Below are positions 51,977 through 62,200 of a stretch of 64,000 nt of DNA, piece after piece. The notes beneath the pieces are model-generated. The model ran no database searches, was not told where the DNA came from, and saw only the letters and a list, made by a program, of their open reading frames with translations. The stretch spans positions 15,400 through 79,399 of the forward strand of contig JBAZSD010000020.1 in NCBI GenBank assembly GCA_041662605.1, read 5' to 3'. The translations under genes were made by a program, and so were the position numbers. How positions within the stretch are numbered: position 1 is the first letter of the stretch; the number at the start of each line of letters is the position of its first letter. This DNA comes from Desulfomonilaceae bacterium (GTDB lineage: Bacteria; Desulfobacterota; Desulfomonilia; Desulfomonilales; Desulfomonilaceae).

Positions 51977-54019
51977 ATGAACATCATCCAACCGGCGGAA
52001 ACGCCAATTATGGGAGCGCCGGCTCCTGCAATCGCTTTTCTCATTCTATTTGTCGCAATTTCCTTTTTCTGCTACGTGATGTTCCGGCGCATTGACTTGC
52101 TCCGTAAGGCAGCCCCTGACCCCAGATTCACAGATATCCCTAAACGCCTCTGGCGGGCCGTTTTGTATGGGTTTGGGCAGTGGAGGCAGCCTCGTTATCT
52201 AGGGGCCGGAATTCTTCACATACTGTTGTTTGCCGGGTTCATGATTCTTTCTTTGCGGTCTCTAACTTTAATCGGCAGGGGCTTTTCGTCGACATTTCAT
52301 CTTCCTCTGTTAACCGGACATATAGGCTTTGCATACGAATCACTCAAAGATTACACGGTTCTTCTCGTTCTGGTGGTGTGCGTCATAGGTATGATTAGAA
52401 GGGCTGTGTTCCATCCCGCAAGATATGATCATCCAGGAGTGAAAGGACACGAATCGGAAGCTTACCTGATTCTCGGCCTGGTTTCAGCGCTCATGATTAC
52501 CGACATGATCCACGATGGCGCAGCGCTTAAGGCTGCTGGGAAATTCGGGGAATCTCACTGGTTTCCAGCGTCTTATCTGGCTTCTGTGTTCATTCCCGCA
52601 GGCCACCAGTCAGTTCTGAATGGTCTTTACGTAGGTAGTTACTGGGCGCACATTCTTTTCTTTTTCGGCCTCCTTAACTATCTTCCAATTTCCAAGCACT
52701 TTCATGTTCTTACAGCCATTCCCAATGTTTTTTTCTCAAATTTGAATCACGGAAAAATAAAACCGGTCAGATATGGAGTGGCCGATTGGATGGAACTCGA
52801 CCACTGTGGAGCTGGGAATCTCACCGAGTTTACATGGAAACATATTCTGGATTTCTATTCGTGCGCAGATTGCGGAAGATGTTCGGACAATTGTCCAGCC
52901 ACGACGGTTGGAAGAGCTTTATCTCCTAAGATGATAAGTGTAAAAGCGAGGGATTATGCGTACGAGCGTTTCCCTATTTTTGACAAAGCCTCCAGAACAG
53001 TCGGAGATCAAAAAAGTCTGGTTGGAGATATTATTACTGAACAGGAAATCTGGGCGTGCACTACATGTGGGGCATGTGAAGCTGAGTGCCCTATTTTTAT
53101 TGAATACATAGACAAGATCGTTGATATGAGACGCCATCTTGTTGATCGAGGAGAAATTCCCCCAACCCTTCAAAAGCCACTGCAGCAGATTAAGAAAAAA
53201 GGGAACGCATATGGAGCCATGAAATCCAAGCGAGCCGCTTGGACAAAGGACATGGGCGACCTCCAGATCAAAATTCTATCTGAAGGCGAATACACCGACC
53301 TACTTTTCTTCGTCGACAGTTGTGGATCTTTTGACCCAAGAATCCAGGAAATCACCAAGTCCTTCGCCGGAATAATGTCCAGAAACAACCTGGACTACGC
53401 TATCCTGGGGCAAGACGAGACCGACGCCGGGAACGAAGTTAGACGGTTGGGAGAAGAGGGGCTTTTCGAACAAGTGTCGAGTCGTAATATCGAAGCTTTT
53501 AAAGCACGGAATTTCAAAGAGATAGTCGCTTTTGACCCACATGCTTATAATACCATCAGAAATGACTATCCCGAACGTTTTCCCGTCATTCACTCCAGTC
53601 AGTTAATTGCTAGGCTCCTGGAAAATCGTTCCATGTCCTTGAAAGGTGATTACGTGGCTGGGAGGATAGTTACTTACCACGACCCGTGCTATCTTGGGAG
53701 GCACAACCAAATCTATGAAGAACCCAGGACCGTTTTGAAGGCCATTCCGGGGATACAATATTCGGAAATGGAGCGTTCCTTCTCTCGGAGCTTCTGTTGT
53801 AGTGGTGGAGGCCTACTGCTTTGGTACGAAAACGAAGAAGAAAAAGAACGTATGGGTGAAAGGCGCGTTAAGATGGCAATGGAAATTGGGGCCCAGGTTA
53901 TCGTTACGGCCTGTCCGTTCTGCCTCATCAATCTCGAAGACGCCATAAAGACGACTGGAAATGAGGGAAAGATAGAAGTCATCGATCTGGTTGAGCTTGT
54001 TGACAGATCCATGGTTTGA
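51977..54019 (+). CDS. Membrane ETF:quinone oxidoreductase (Fe-S/CCG-domain, EMO type)
   Basis: 680 residues from the ATG at 51977 (AGAGG upstream). N-terminal NarI-like membrane region of five or six helices with several His that could hold heme b, then two ferredoxin-type 4Fe-4S sites, CADCGRCSDNCPAT and CTTCGACEAECPIFIEY, then HdrB-like CCG domains with HDPCYLGRHN, SFCCSGGGLLLWY and TACPFCLINLED. The first CCG half is degenerate (DSCGSFDPR, FDPHAY). This layout fits the ETF:methylmenaquinone oxidoreductase described in Geobacter and syntrophs. Next to etfBA, it would pass acyl-CoA electrons to menaquinone. Confidence 0.88.
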   Translation: MNIIQPAETPIMGAPAPAIAFLILFVAISFFCYVMFRRIDLLRKAAPDPRFTDIPKRLWRAVLYGFGQWRQPRYLGAGILHILLFAGFMILSLRSLTLIGRGFSSTFHLPLLTGHIGFAYESLKDYTVLLVLVVCVIGMIRRAVFHPARYDHPGVKGHESEAYLILGLVSALMITDMIHDGAALKAAGKFGESHWFPASYLASVFIPAGHQSVLNGLYVGSYWAHILFFFGLLNYLPISKHFHVLTAIPNVFFSNLNHGKIKPVRYGVADWMELDHCGAGNLTEFTWKHILDFYSCADCGRCSDNCPATTVGRALSPKMISVKARDYAYERFPIFDKASRTVGDQKSLVGDIITEQEIWACTTCGACEAECPIFIEYIDKIVDMRRHLVDRGEIPPTLQKPLQQIKKKGNAYGAMKSKRAAWTKDMGDLQIKILSEGEYTDLLFFVDSCGSFDPRIQEITKSFAGIMSRNNLDYAILGQDETDAGNEVRRLGEEGLFEQVSSRNIEAFKARNFKEIVAFDPHAYNTIRNDYPERFPVIHSSQLIARLLENRSMSLKGDYVAGRIVTYHDPCYLGRHNQIYEEPRTVLKAIPGIQYSEMERSFSRSFCCSGGGLLLWYENEEEKERMGERRVKMAMEIGAQVIVTACPFCLINLEDAIKTTGNEGKIEVIDLVELVDRSMV

Positions 54020-54075
54020 GAACCAATTTGGAATTCAGCGCTTCAAGTCGAATAGAATGAATTTTGGGAGGACCC

Positions 54076-54867
54076 ATGAACATCATTGTCTGCATTAAAT
54101 GGACACCAGACACTTCTGAGGCTGATCTCACTCTGGCTTCAGGGGCTAAAGACATTAAAAAGGACGATCTCGATTATGACATGAATGAATGGGACCGCTT
54201 CGCCATTGAGGAGGCGGTACGGATCAAGGAAAAATTAGGCGGAAATGTTACGGTTGTTAGTCTGGCTCCTGAAGAATCAGAGGAAATGCTTCGAGAATGT
54301 TTAGCTAGGGGAGCGGATGACGCGTTCCAGGTTTGGTCTGATGAGATGCAAGGTGGAGATGGCTACGCGACAGCCTCAGCGCTAGCTGCATTTATTAGAA
54401 CCCGGCCCTATGACTTGATCTTTACCGGCACGTTAGCGGAAGACGACGGCGCCGCTCAACTTGGAGGCATGCTGTCGGCTATGCTCGATATACCTAGTTC
54501 GACTCTGGTTTCAAGGATAGAAATACAGGGGACTAAAGCCTCATTCGTTCGAGAACTTGAAGGTGGAGTTTATGAATCCATGGAAATGGAGCTTCCTTGC
54601 CTCATCGCAGTAGCTACTGGATTGAACGAGCCCCGTTTTGTTTCGATAAGGGCTGTCAGGAAAGTAGCCTCCATAGAAATACCAAATGTGGGGATACAGG
54701 ATATCGGTCTCGACCCGGATAAAGTTGGCGCCGCCGGCTCTCGTGTAGAGATTGAGCAAATGGCGCTGCCGCCTGAAGGTGAAGGGGCTGAAATCATCAA
54801 GGGCAAACCAGGAGAAGCCGCTGCCCGTTTGGCCGAAATTCTCAAAGAAAAGGGGATGATAGGATGA
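54076..54867 (+). CDS. etfB: Electron transfer flavoprotein beta subunit
   Basis: 263 residues. Opening MNIIVCIKWTPDTSEADL and blocks NEWDRFAIEEAVRIKEKLGG, GTLAEDDGAAQLGGMLSAML, LPCLIAVATGLNEPRF are typical of EtfB. Start at 54076 has GGAGG upstream. It overlaps etfA by 4 bp. Adjacent to the membrane oxidoreductase, so it most likely acts as a normal (non-bifurcating) ETF, although bifurcation cannot be excluded from sequence. Confidence 0.95.
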   Translation: MNIIVCIKWTPDTSEADLTLASGAKDIKKDDLDYDMNEWDRFAIEEAVRIKEKLGGNVTVVSLAPEESEEMLRECLARGADDAFQVWSDEMQGGDGYATASALAAFIRTRPYDLIFTGTLAEDDGAAQLGGMLSAMLDIPSSTLVSRIEIQGTKASFVRELEGGVYESMEMELPCLIAVATGLNEPRFVSIRAVRKVASIEIPNVGIQDIGLDPDKVGAAGSRVEIEQMALPPEGEGAEIIKGKPGEAAARLAEILKEKGMIG

Positions 54868-55844
54868 TGAAAAATATATATGTGCTGGCCGAACATAGAA
54901 AAGGGGCTCTAAGAGATACTACTTGGGAGGCAATCGCGGCTGGTCGAAAGTTGTCTTCGGACTTGGGTGCGGAGCTTGTTTGCGTTCTTCTTGCGAATAA
55001 TGCGGCTCCAATGGCCGAACAATTGGCTGGCGAAACGCCTAGAGTGCTGGTAGTAGACAATCCTGTGTTTCAAACCATGAATTCAGAGGCCGTTATTAAG
55101 ACCCTGCAAGAAATACTGAAACCCACTGAGTCCTATTGGTTGCTCATGGGAGCGTCAAACGGAATACTGGACTTGGCTCCCGGGGTATCAGTGGCGCTTG
55201 ACGCGGCTTTAGCGACTGACTGTTTTTCAGTGGAAGTGAAAGATGGCGCTCTCTTCGCTTCCCGACAAATGTACAGCTACAAGATTAACGCTAACGTATC
55301 ATTCAAGAATTCAGATCGCGTTGTTCTAACTCTACGGGCTGGAGCTTTTCCGTTCGCGCCGTCGGGAGGCGCCAAAGGAACCATAGAGAACATGGCCTGC
55401 CCGATTGACCCCGCGTCCCTTAGAAAACGGTTTGTTCAATACGTCGAGGCGGAGAAAGGCGATGTCGACATTGCTTCCGCCGATATAATTGTATCCATTG
55501 GCCGTGGAATAGGTGATGAACCGGATCTCGAAATATTCCAGTCTTTATCTGACACAATCGGCGGGGTCCTGGCCTGCTCGAGACCGATTGTGGACAAGAA
55601 TCTGCTCCCAAAATACCATCAGGTAGGCACTTCGGGGATAGAGGTCAAACCCAAGGTTTATTTGGCCCTTGGGATAAGTGGCGCATTTCAGCACTTGGGA
55701 GGCATCAAGGGTTCCCCTCTTCTGATTGCGGTCAACAAAGACCCACGAGCGCCAATATTCAGAGTTGCAAACTATGGAATTGTGGGAGACTTGAATGAAG
55801 TGGTTCCTGCATTAGAGGAAAAAATCAAAGAACTAAAAGGATAA
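54864..55844 (+). CDS. etfA: Electron transfer flavoprotein alpha subunit
   Basis: 326 residues. N-terminal domain (NIYVLAEHRKG, WLLMGASNGILDLAPGVSVA) and C-terminal FAD domain with VSIGRGIGDEPDLEIFQSL, ACSRPIVDKNLLP, QVGTSGIEVKPKVYLALGIS and GAFQHLGGIKGSPLLIAVNK. Start overlaps the etfB stop (ATGA). A strong terminator lies 65 bp downstream, so it ends the operon. Confidence 0.95.
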   Translation: MMKNIYVLAEHRKGALRDTTWEAIAAGRKLSSDLGAELVCVLLANNAAPMAEQLAGETPRVLVVDNPVFQTMNSEAVIKTLQEILKPTESYWLLMGASNGILDLAPGVSVALDAALATDCFSVEVKDGALFASRQMYSYKINANVSFKNSDRVVLTLRAGAFPFAPSGGAKGTIENMACPIDPASLRKRFVQYVEAEKGDVDIASADIIVSIGRGIGDEPDLEIFQSLSDTIGGVLACSRPIVDKNLLPKYHQVGTSGIEVKPKVYLALGISGAFQHLGGIKGSPLLIAVNKDPRAPIFRVANYGIVGDLNEVVPALEEKIKELKG

Positions 55845-55909
55845 CGCTCTCTCAGATTTCCGCCGTGGTAGTCATTAACCGGCTCACACCTTATACTTGC
55901 GGTTAAGAA

Positions 55910-55963
55910 TCGAGTCTAGGGCCTGTATAATTGTTAAGCCAGCCTGGACTCGACTATTTTTTT
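55910..55963 (+). terminator. Rho-independent terminator of the etf operon
   Basis: TCGAGTCTAGG (55910-55920) pairs with CCTGGACTCGA (55943-55953) through 11 bp including one G-U pair, followed by a run of seven T at 55957-55963. Confidence 0.85.
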
Positions 55964-55990
55964 GACTTTAATTTGGGATAGTATGATTTG

Positions 55991-56821
55991 ATGGAAAAAA
56001 TTTTCGAGAAGGTCTCCGAAACCAGGGATTTCCTGCTTGGTCGATTCAGAAACAGAGCGCCTGACGTAGCCATGATTCTTGGAACCGGTCTAGGGGGGCT
56101 AGCTGATAACATAGACCGAGTATTGGACATCGCCTACGAGGAAATTCCTCATTTTTGCTTATCCACCGTGGATAGTCACAGAGGAAGACTAGTCTTGGGC
56201 TTTATGGGGGGAAAACCGATCGTAGTCATGCAGGGGCGTCTCCATTATTATGAGGGCTATGACCTTGACCAAATTACGTTTCCGGTTCGTGTTTTCAGAT
56301 CTTTGGGAGCCAAACTTCTCGTCTTAAATAGCGCCGCCGGCGGCTTGGATCTGTCTCTCGATCCAGGATCCGTTATGATAGTGCAGGATCACATCAATTT
56401 CATGGGCGTCAATCCATTGCGAGGTTTGATCGATCATCGTTTGGGGGATCGTTTCCCTGACATGAGCCGTGTCTATGACCCTATCGCCGTTGATATCGCC
56501 TCTGAAGCCGCGATTCAAAAAGGCTGTTCATTCAGGAAAGGCGTCTATGCGGCCGTTGCAGGCCCCAGCCTGGAGACACCGGCCGAAACCAAAATGCTTC
56601 GACTACTCGGCGCCGACGCTGTGGGAATGAGTTCGGTCCCTGAAATCATAACGGCTGTCCAAGTCGGTTTCAGGATTCTTTTTCTTGCAGTCATCACTAA
56701 CGTAAACGATCCTGAAAATATGTTTCCACTTTCTGTTTCACAGGTAATAGAGAACGCCTCTCTTTCACAACCCGTACTTTTTGATGTTCTAGAGCAGACT
56801 TTACGACGAATTGAGCTATGA
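55991..56821 (+). CDS. Purine nucleoside phosphorylase (trimeric type)
   Basis: 276-residue trimeric (PNP-I) phosphorylase that splits purine nucleosides with phosphate. Motifs: ILGTGLGGLADNI, GRLHYYEGYD, LVLNSAAGGLD, VQDHINFMG, AGPSLETPAETKML and ADAVGMSSVPEI; Asn in ITNVNDPE fits a purine base site. The ATG at 55991 is chosen over a TTG one codon before. Ends overlapping or abutting the deaminase gene, suggesting a purine salvage unit. A methylthioadenosine phosphorylase role is also possible. Confidence 0.92.
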   Translation: MEKIFEKVSETRDFLLGRFRNRAPDVAMILGTGLGGLADNIDRVLDIAYEEIPHFCLSTVDSHRGRLVLGFMGGKPIVVMQGRLHYYEGYDLDQITFPVRVFRSLGAKLLVLNSAAGGLDLSLDPGSVMIVQDHINFMGVNPLRGLIDHRLGDRFPDMSRVYDPIAVDIASEAAIQKGCSFRKGVYAAVAGPSLETPAETKMLRLLGADAVGMSSVPEIITAVQVGFRILFLAVITNVNDPENMFPLSVSQVIENASLSQPVLFDVLEQTLRRIEL

Positions 56822-56837
56822 CCTGGGGGGCCGGATC

Positions 56838-58184
56838 TTGAACATCCACTCTGATAGAGCATACATTGTCCTCGAAAATGGGCTGATCTTAACCGACGCG
56901 TCACGATCGGATCCGGAGCCTCATCATAGGACTGTAATTTCCGGTGACAGGATTGTAGCCGTAAACTCTTCGGCGCCAACTCCACCGGTGGCCGTGGAAA
57001 CTATTGACTGTTCAAATTGCATTATCATTCCAGGGCTTGTTAATTGCCACGTTCATTCGCCTATGAGTCTTTTCCGCGGGCTGGCCGATGACCTGCCTCT
57101 CCAGACATGGCTTGAACAGTTTATTTTCCCAAGTGAAGCGCTACATGTGACCCCGGAGATGGTTAGACTTGGGGCTACTCTGTCTGCCGTCGAGATGGCG
57201 TTGTCAGGGATCACCACGTTCGCAGACGCCTACTTTTTCATGGAACAGGCGGCTCTCGCGGCAATAGATGTAGGGCTCCGGGCTGTAATAGCCCAAGGTG
57301 TAATTGATGTTCCAACTCCCGACGTGAAACGTTCTGGTTGTTGGCGAGATCGAGTCTCTGAATTTTTCGAAAATGTTTCTTCACATTCAACTATAACTCC
57401 TTCTATCTTTTGTCATTCTCCATATTTGTGCGGTCCTGATACATTTAAAAAGGCATGGGAACTGTCAAAATCGGCCGGGACAAAATTGTTCTCCCATGTG
57501 GCTGAAACGACCACTGAAATTGAACAGGTGACTCTCCGCCACGGCGTTTCGCCTGTTCAACTGCTTGATTCAATTAATGTCTTGGACCGGGATTTTGTCG
57601 CTATACACTGTGTCCACCTCACGCCTAGAGATCTTCAAATTATTGGCGAGAGAAATGTCAGCGTTATTCATTGCCCCGAATCAAATATGAAACTGGCCTC
57701 AGGATCGGCCCCAATTGAAACTTTTTTGCAACTGGAAATTGGTCTTGGCATCGGGACAGATAGCCCGGCCAGCAACAATAACCTGGATTTGTTTGAAGAA
57801 ATGAGATCAGCATCTTTGATGGCCAAATTGATTTCCAATAACCCCGAAGCTCTAAGCGCACGAAATGCTCTTACTATGACTACTATTGGTGGAGCTCAAT
57901 GCCTAGGACTTGACAAGGATATTGGGACACTTGACGTTGGGAAGCAGGCAGATATTGTTGTGGTGGATCTGGATAAGCCTCATCTTTTTCCCTTGTACGA
58001 TCCGATCTCCCAACTCGTCTATTGCGCTAACGCCGGGGATGTGAGAGATGTCATTGTGGCCGGACGCCCGATAGTGCGCAACCGCCGGCTTTCTTTCACC
58101 GGTTACAGTGAAGTTCGGGAAAGATGTCTTGAGTTGGCTCGAAAGATCGCTAAGAGCGCCAACAAGAGTCTTTTCCTAGCGTAA
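56838..58184 (+). CDS. Amidohydrolase, adenosine/SAH deaminase type (MtaD-like)
   Basis: 448 residues. Metal-dependent amidohydrolase: IIPGLVNCHVHSPMSLFRGL carries the first His pair, followed by GLADDLPLQTWLEQFIFPSE, FSHVAETTTEI, VAIHCVHLTPRDL, HCPESNMKLASG and GIGTDSPASNNNLDLFEEM. This matches S-adenosylhomocysteine, methylthioadenosine and 5'-deoxyadenosine deaminases. No ATG is available; TTG at 56838 with GGGGGG upstream is preferred to TTG at 56811. With the phosphorylase upstream it likely salvages deoxyadenosine or SAH made by radical SAM and methyltransferase enzymes. Confidence 0.85.
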   Translation: MNIHSDRAYIVLENGLILTDASRSDPEPHHRTVISGDRIVAVNSSAPTPPVAVETIDCSNCIIIPGLVNCHVHSPMSLFRGLADDLPLQTWLEQFIFPSEALHVTPEMVRLGATLSAVEMALSGITTFADAYFFMEQAALAAIDVGLRAVIAQGVIDVPTPDVKRSGCWRDRVSEFFENVSSHSTITPSIFCHSPYLCGPDTFKKAWELSKSAGTKLFSHVAETTTEIEQVTLRHGVSPVQLLDSINVLDRDFVAIHCVHLTPRDLQIIGERNVSVIHCPESNMKLASGSAPIETFLQLEIGLGIGTDSPASNNNLDLFEEMRSASLMAKLISNNPEALSARNALTMTTIGGAQCLGLDKDIGTLDVGKQADIVVVDLDKPHLFPLYDPISQLVYCANAGDVRDVIVAGRPIVRNRRLSFTGYSEVRERCLELARKIAKSANKSLFLA

Positions 58185-58194
58185 AAAGGAACAC

Positions 58195-59241
58195 ATGTCT
58201 GAAAAAATAACATACAAGGACGCAGGGGTCGACATAGAGATCGCCGACCGGGCTCTGCAATCCGTGGGGGCTCAAATCCGCTCCACTTTTATACCCGGTG
58301 TGATCGGGAAAATTGGGGGGTTTGCAGCGACTTTTCGTCCTGACTGGAAGAATTTTGTCGATCCGGTCCTGGTCTCTGCAACAGACGGAGTAGGCACTAA
58401 GCTTAAGATTGCTTTTATGGCAGATTCACACGATACAGTGGGGATCGATCTAGTCGCAATGAATGTAAACGATCTGCTTGTCACTGGAGCGCGTCCCCTC
58501 TTCTTTCTGGATTATTTCGCTGCCGGCAAAATACTCCCTGGGACATTCGAAAAAGTCGTCTCCGGCATTGCCAAGGGATGCAAGATTTCCGGTTGCGCTC
58601 TTATAGGCGGAGAAACAGCCGAGATGCCGGATTTTTACCCATCAGGAGAGTACGACCTTGCAGGATTTTGTGTAGGGATACTTGACCAGACAAAAGCCAT
58701 TGACGGCTCAAAAATAAAAGAGGGGGATGTAGCTATCGGACTTCTGTCGTCCGGGTTGCACAGTAACGGGTTCAGTCTTGTCCGCAAGGCATTGCTGGAA
58801 AAAGAAAAATATTCTTTGGATACGGAATTGCCTGAGATTGGTCGGCCTCTTGGAGAAGAGCTTTTGACGCCCACATCAATTTATGTAAGGCCCGTGCTCT
58901 CCATTTTGGACCAAGTGAAAATTCACGGGATGGTCCATATCACGGGCGGAGGTTTTTACGGTAACATTCCCAGGGTACTACCCACCGAAATCCAGATACA
59001 CATTGATCGTTCGTCATGGAAAACTCCCCCGATATTCAATCTCTTGAGTGAGTCCACCCATCTTGATGATCATGAAATGTTCAAAACGTTCAACATGGGA
59101 ATCGGAATGGTCATAATCGTTGACAATATTGACGTTGACCGGACCATTGAACTCTTGAGGAAAAATGAACAACCAGCGCGAGTTATCGGTCGGACCTCGG
59201 CAAGAGGCTCCGATGCTGACCCTCAAGTTGTGATAGCGTAA
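58195..59241 (+). CDS. purM: Phosphoribosylformylglycinamidine cyclo-ligase
   Basis: 348 residues, fifth step of de novo purine synthesis (AIR synthetase). Typical start KITYKDAGVDIEIADRAL, VSATDGVGTKLKIA, HDTVGIDLVAMNVNDLLV, IGGETAEMPDFY, GLHSNGFSLVRK, and HITGGGFYGNIPRVL with the ATP-binding regions. AAAGGA is 4 nt upstream of the ATG. Follows the deaminase by 10 bp. Confidence 0.96.
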   Translation: MSEKITYKDAGVDIEIADRALQSVGAQIRSTFIPGVIGKIGGFAATFRPDWKNFVDPVLVSATDGVGTKLKIAFMADSHDTVGIDLVAMNVNDLLVTGARPLFFLDYFAAGKILPGTFEKVVSGIAKGCKISGCALIGGETAEMPDFYPSGEYDLAGFCVGILDQTKAIDGSKIKEGDVAIGLLSSGLHSNGFSLVRKALLEKEKYSLDTELPEIGRPLGEELLTPTSIYVRPVLSILDQVKIHGMVHITGGGFYGNIPRVLPTEIQIHIDRSSWKTPPIFNLLSESTHLDDHEMFKTFNMGIGMVIIVDNIDVDRTIELLRKNEQPARVIGRTSARGSDADPQVVIA

Positions 59242-59275
59242 ACTGGCTCCTTCCCAAAGCCTGACCCAAGACACA

Positions 59276-62200
59276 ATGGATAGGAACATTCTTGAAGATT
59301 TCATAAACTCCGAAGCCAATCTGTTACACGACCTCATAAATCGAGTCCGCTATAACCATCCGGGAATAATAGAATCGAGCTTGATGGATACGCCCAATCC
59401 AAGGCTTGCTATTATTCGTCTTGAGGACTTGCTACGACTAGATTCCGCAAACAAGATTCCCCTGCTATTAAATGACCCCGAAACATGGAAATGTTTTGTC
59501 ACAACCATTGGTTCTTCAGGTCACCTGTTTTCGACGCTAAGACGAAGCGCAGATCTCATTTCATCCATATTCCTCGAAAAAGGTTTCAGTCAGCGCAAGA
59601 CTGCGAGTCAAAAACGGATCGAGTTGATAGATCGCCTTGGTCGATTTGACAATCCAACGCCCGAAGATATGAATCGTGAGATAAGACGATACAAGGAGGA
59701 GGATTTTCTCAGAATCGGGTGTAGAGATCTTTCCGGAATGGCGGATGTCGTTCAAATCATGGCCGAACTTTCGGACCTTGCCTCTACAGCGTTGAATGTC
59801 GCTGTTGATTTCCATTTTGACCGATTGGCCCTTAAACATGGGAGAATTCACGGCTTAAATGAGAATTCAACAGGATTCGTCATTTTCAGCATGGGAAAAC
59901 TTTCCGGCAGAGAACTCAATTTTTCGTCTGACATCGATCTAATTTATCTAAGAGACCCCGAAGAGGGCTGGACTTTGGGCCCTGAAAAGATTACAGTTTC
60001 CAGATTCTACGAAAAACTGGCCCGCTCTGTCAGTCGTTCTATGTCAGATATCACTGAAGATGGTTTCGTATTTCGGGTAGATCTCAGATTGAGGCCGGAA
60101 GGCGACCAGGGCGAACTCGTGCCATCGCTCAACAACGCCAAGGAATATTATCTATGCTGGGGAAGAACCTGGGAACGAGCGGCTCTCATGAAGGCTGTTC
60201 CAATCGCTGGGGATGCCGATCTGGGAGAGGAATTTCTACGAGAAATCGATCCCTTTGTATATCGTAAAAATCTTGATTACTCAACCCTGGATGACATGCG
60301 TCTCATGAAGAGACAAATTGAGATTCATTTGAAGAAAAAGCAGGGTTTGAACATTAAACTGGGCCATGGGGGAATTCGAGAAATAGAATTTTTCGTTCAG
60401 ACGTTGCAATTGATCAATGCTGGGAAAAATCCCAAGCTGAGGACTCCTTCCACACTCAAGGCTCTGGAACTACTGAGTAAAGGGGGCCTGTTACCTGTTT
60501 CAACAGCTAATGATTTGAGAGACGCCTACCTTTATTTTAGAAGGGTTGAGCATCGAATTCAAATTGATCATCAACTGCAAAGACATGATATTCCAAATAC
60601 ACATCAAGAACAGAAAGAGCTTGCCTGTCGTATGGGCTATGATGGGCCTGAAGCGCTAGATCACTTCCTGGATGACCTGGAGAAACGAAGGAAACTGGTT
60701 GAGGAATTATTTTCTTCTCTTTTGCATCATGCTTCTGAAGACAATTTCGAACGAGTATCGTCAACAACCAGTCACATTATCGAATCAATCGACAATCACG
60801 ATGAAATTATCTCGACTCTTACAGATTTGGGATTTCGTAACCCTTCTTCGACCTACCCTGTTTTGAAACACATGATAAATCCTTCTTCAAGAGGTGTGGT
60901 CTCGGAAAAAACTTCGAATTTGTTGGAACGCCTGGCGCCTCTGCTTCTCGACTCCGCTCTCATGGCTCCAGAACCGGAAAAGACGATAGCGGCTCTAGAT
61001 TCATACATAGCGTGTCTCATGGGCGCTCCTAACTACTACTCGACATTCCTGGAAAATCCAGCGACGATCCGTTTCCTTGTAAGAATTCTTGGGGAAAGTC
61101 GTTTTTTCACAGAACTCTTGATCAGGCATCCTGAATCAATCGACTCTTTAATCGGTCGTGGATCGGAACTGTCCTTCAAGACGCCAGAAATTCTCAGGAA
61201 AGAGATTCTGGAACGGCTGGATTACACTGAAAATCTCGAAGATAAGCTAAATGTCCTTCGACGATTCAAGAATGAAGAAACCCTGCTGATAGGTGTGCGC
61301 CAACTCAATGCGGAGATCGAATCCTCGATTGCCCGTAGACTCATAACAGACCTTGCCGATGTCTGTCTGGCTGCGTCTGTAGAAATCGCCCGACATGAGA
61401 TGGAGCGTAAATTCGGATCGGAGGGCTTGGGGGATCCATTACCGTTCGTGATCTTGGGGATGGGAAAACTCGGAGGAATGGAAATGACCTACATGTCAGA
61501 TCTTGATGTCATTTTCATTTATGATTCTCCTAGAGAAAATATCGGAAGGCTGTCTTCAAGAGAATGGTTTTCTCGTCTGGCGAACCGGATAATTTCAATA
61601 CTGAGCGTTCCTACTGCCGAAGGAGCCGTTTACGCCATCGACACGCGCCTACGTCCTTCAGGGAATAAAGGAGCCTTAGTCTCTACCCTTGAATCCTTTG
61701 AAGAATATCACAGCGAGACATCGGCTCTCTGGGAGAAGCAAGCTTTGATTCGATCCAAAGTGGTTACTGGTCCTCCTTCATTAGCCGACAAAGTTCAGTC
61801 AATAGTCCGGGATTGTATCATCAGAACCAAACTCAGCGAAACAGACATCGCCGAGATCTCAAGAATACGTCAAAGAATGGAAAAAGAGATCGCCCTGGAA
61901 GATTCTGCGAATGTAGATTTGAAAACAGGTCAAGGAGGGCTGGTAGATGTCGAGTTTTATACACAGGCTCAAATCCTGTCCAATGCGGCGCAATATCCTG
62001 AACTTATACGATCCAGCACTTTGGAGGCGCTGTCCGGTTTAAGGGAATATTCACTGATTGATCAAGAAACCTATGAATCTTTGGATTCAGGTTACAGGTT
62101 CCTGACCAATCTAGAAGACAGACTACGAATAATGGAAAACCGAAGTATAGACAGAATGCCTCTCTCGGGATCCAAATTGGTGGGCCTGGCTAAACGCCTG

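Noticed and set aside
56811..56837. Earlier TTG start for the amidohydrolase
   Set aside because: Lacks a ribosome site, while TTG at 56838 has a G-rich box upstream; not excluded.
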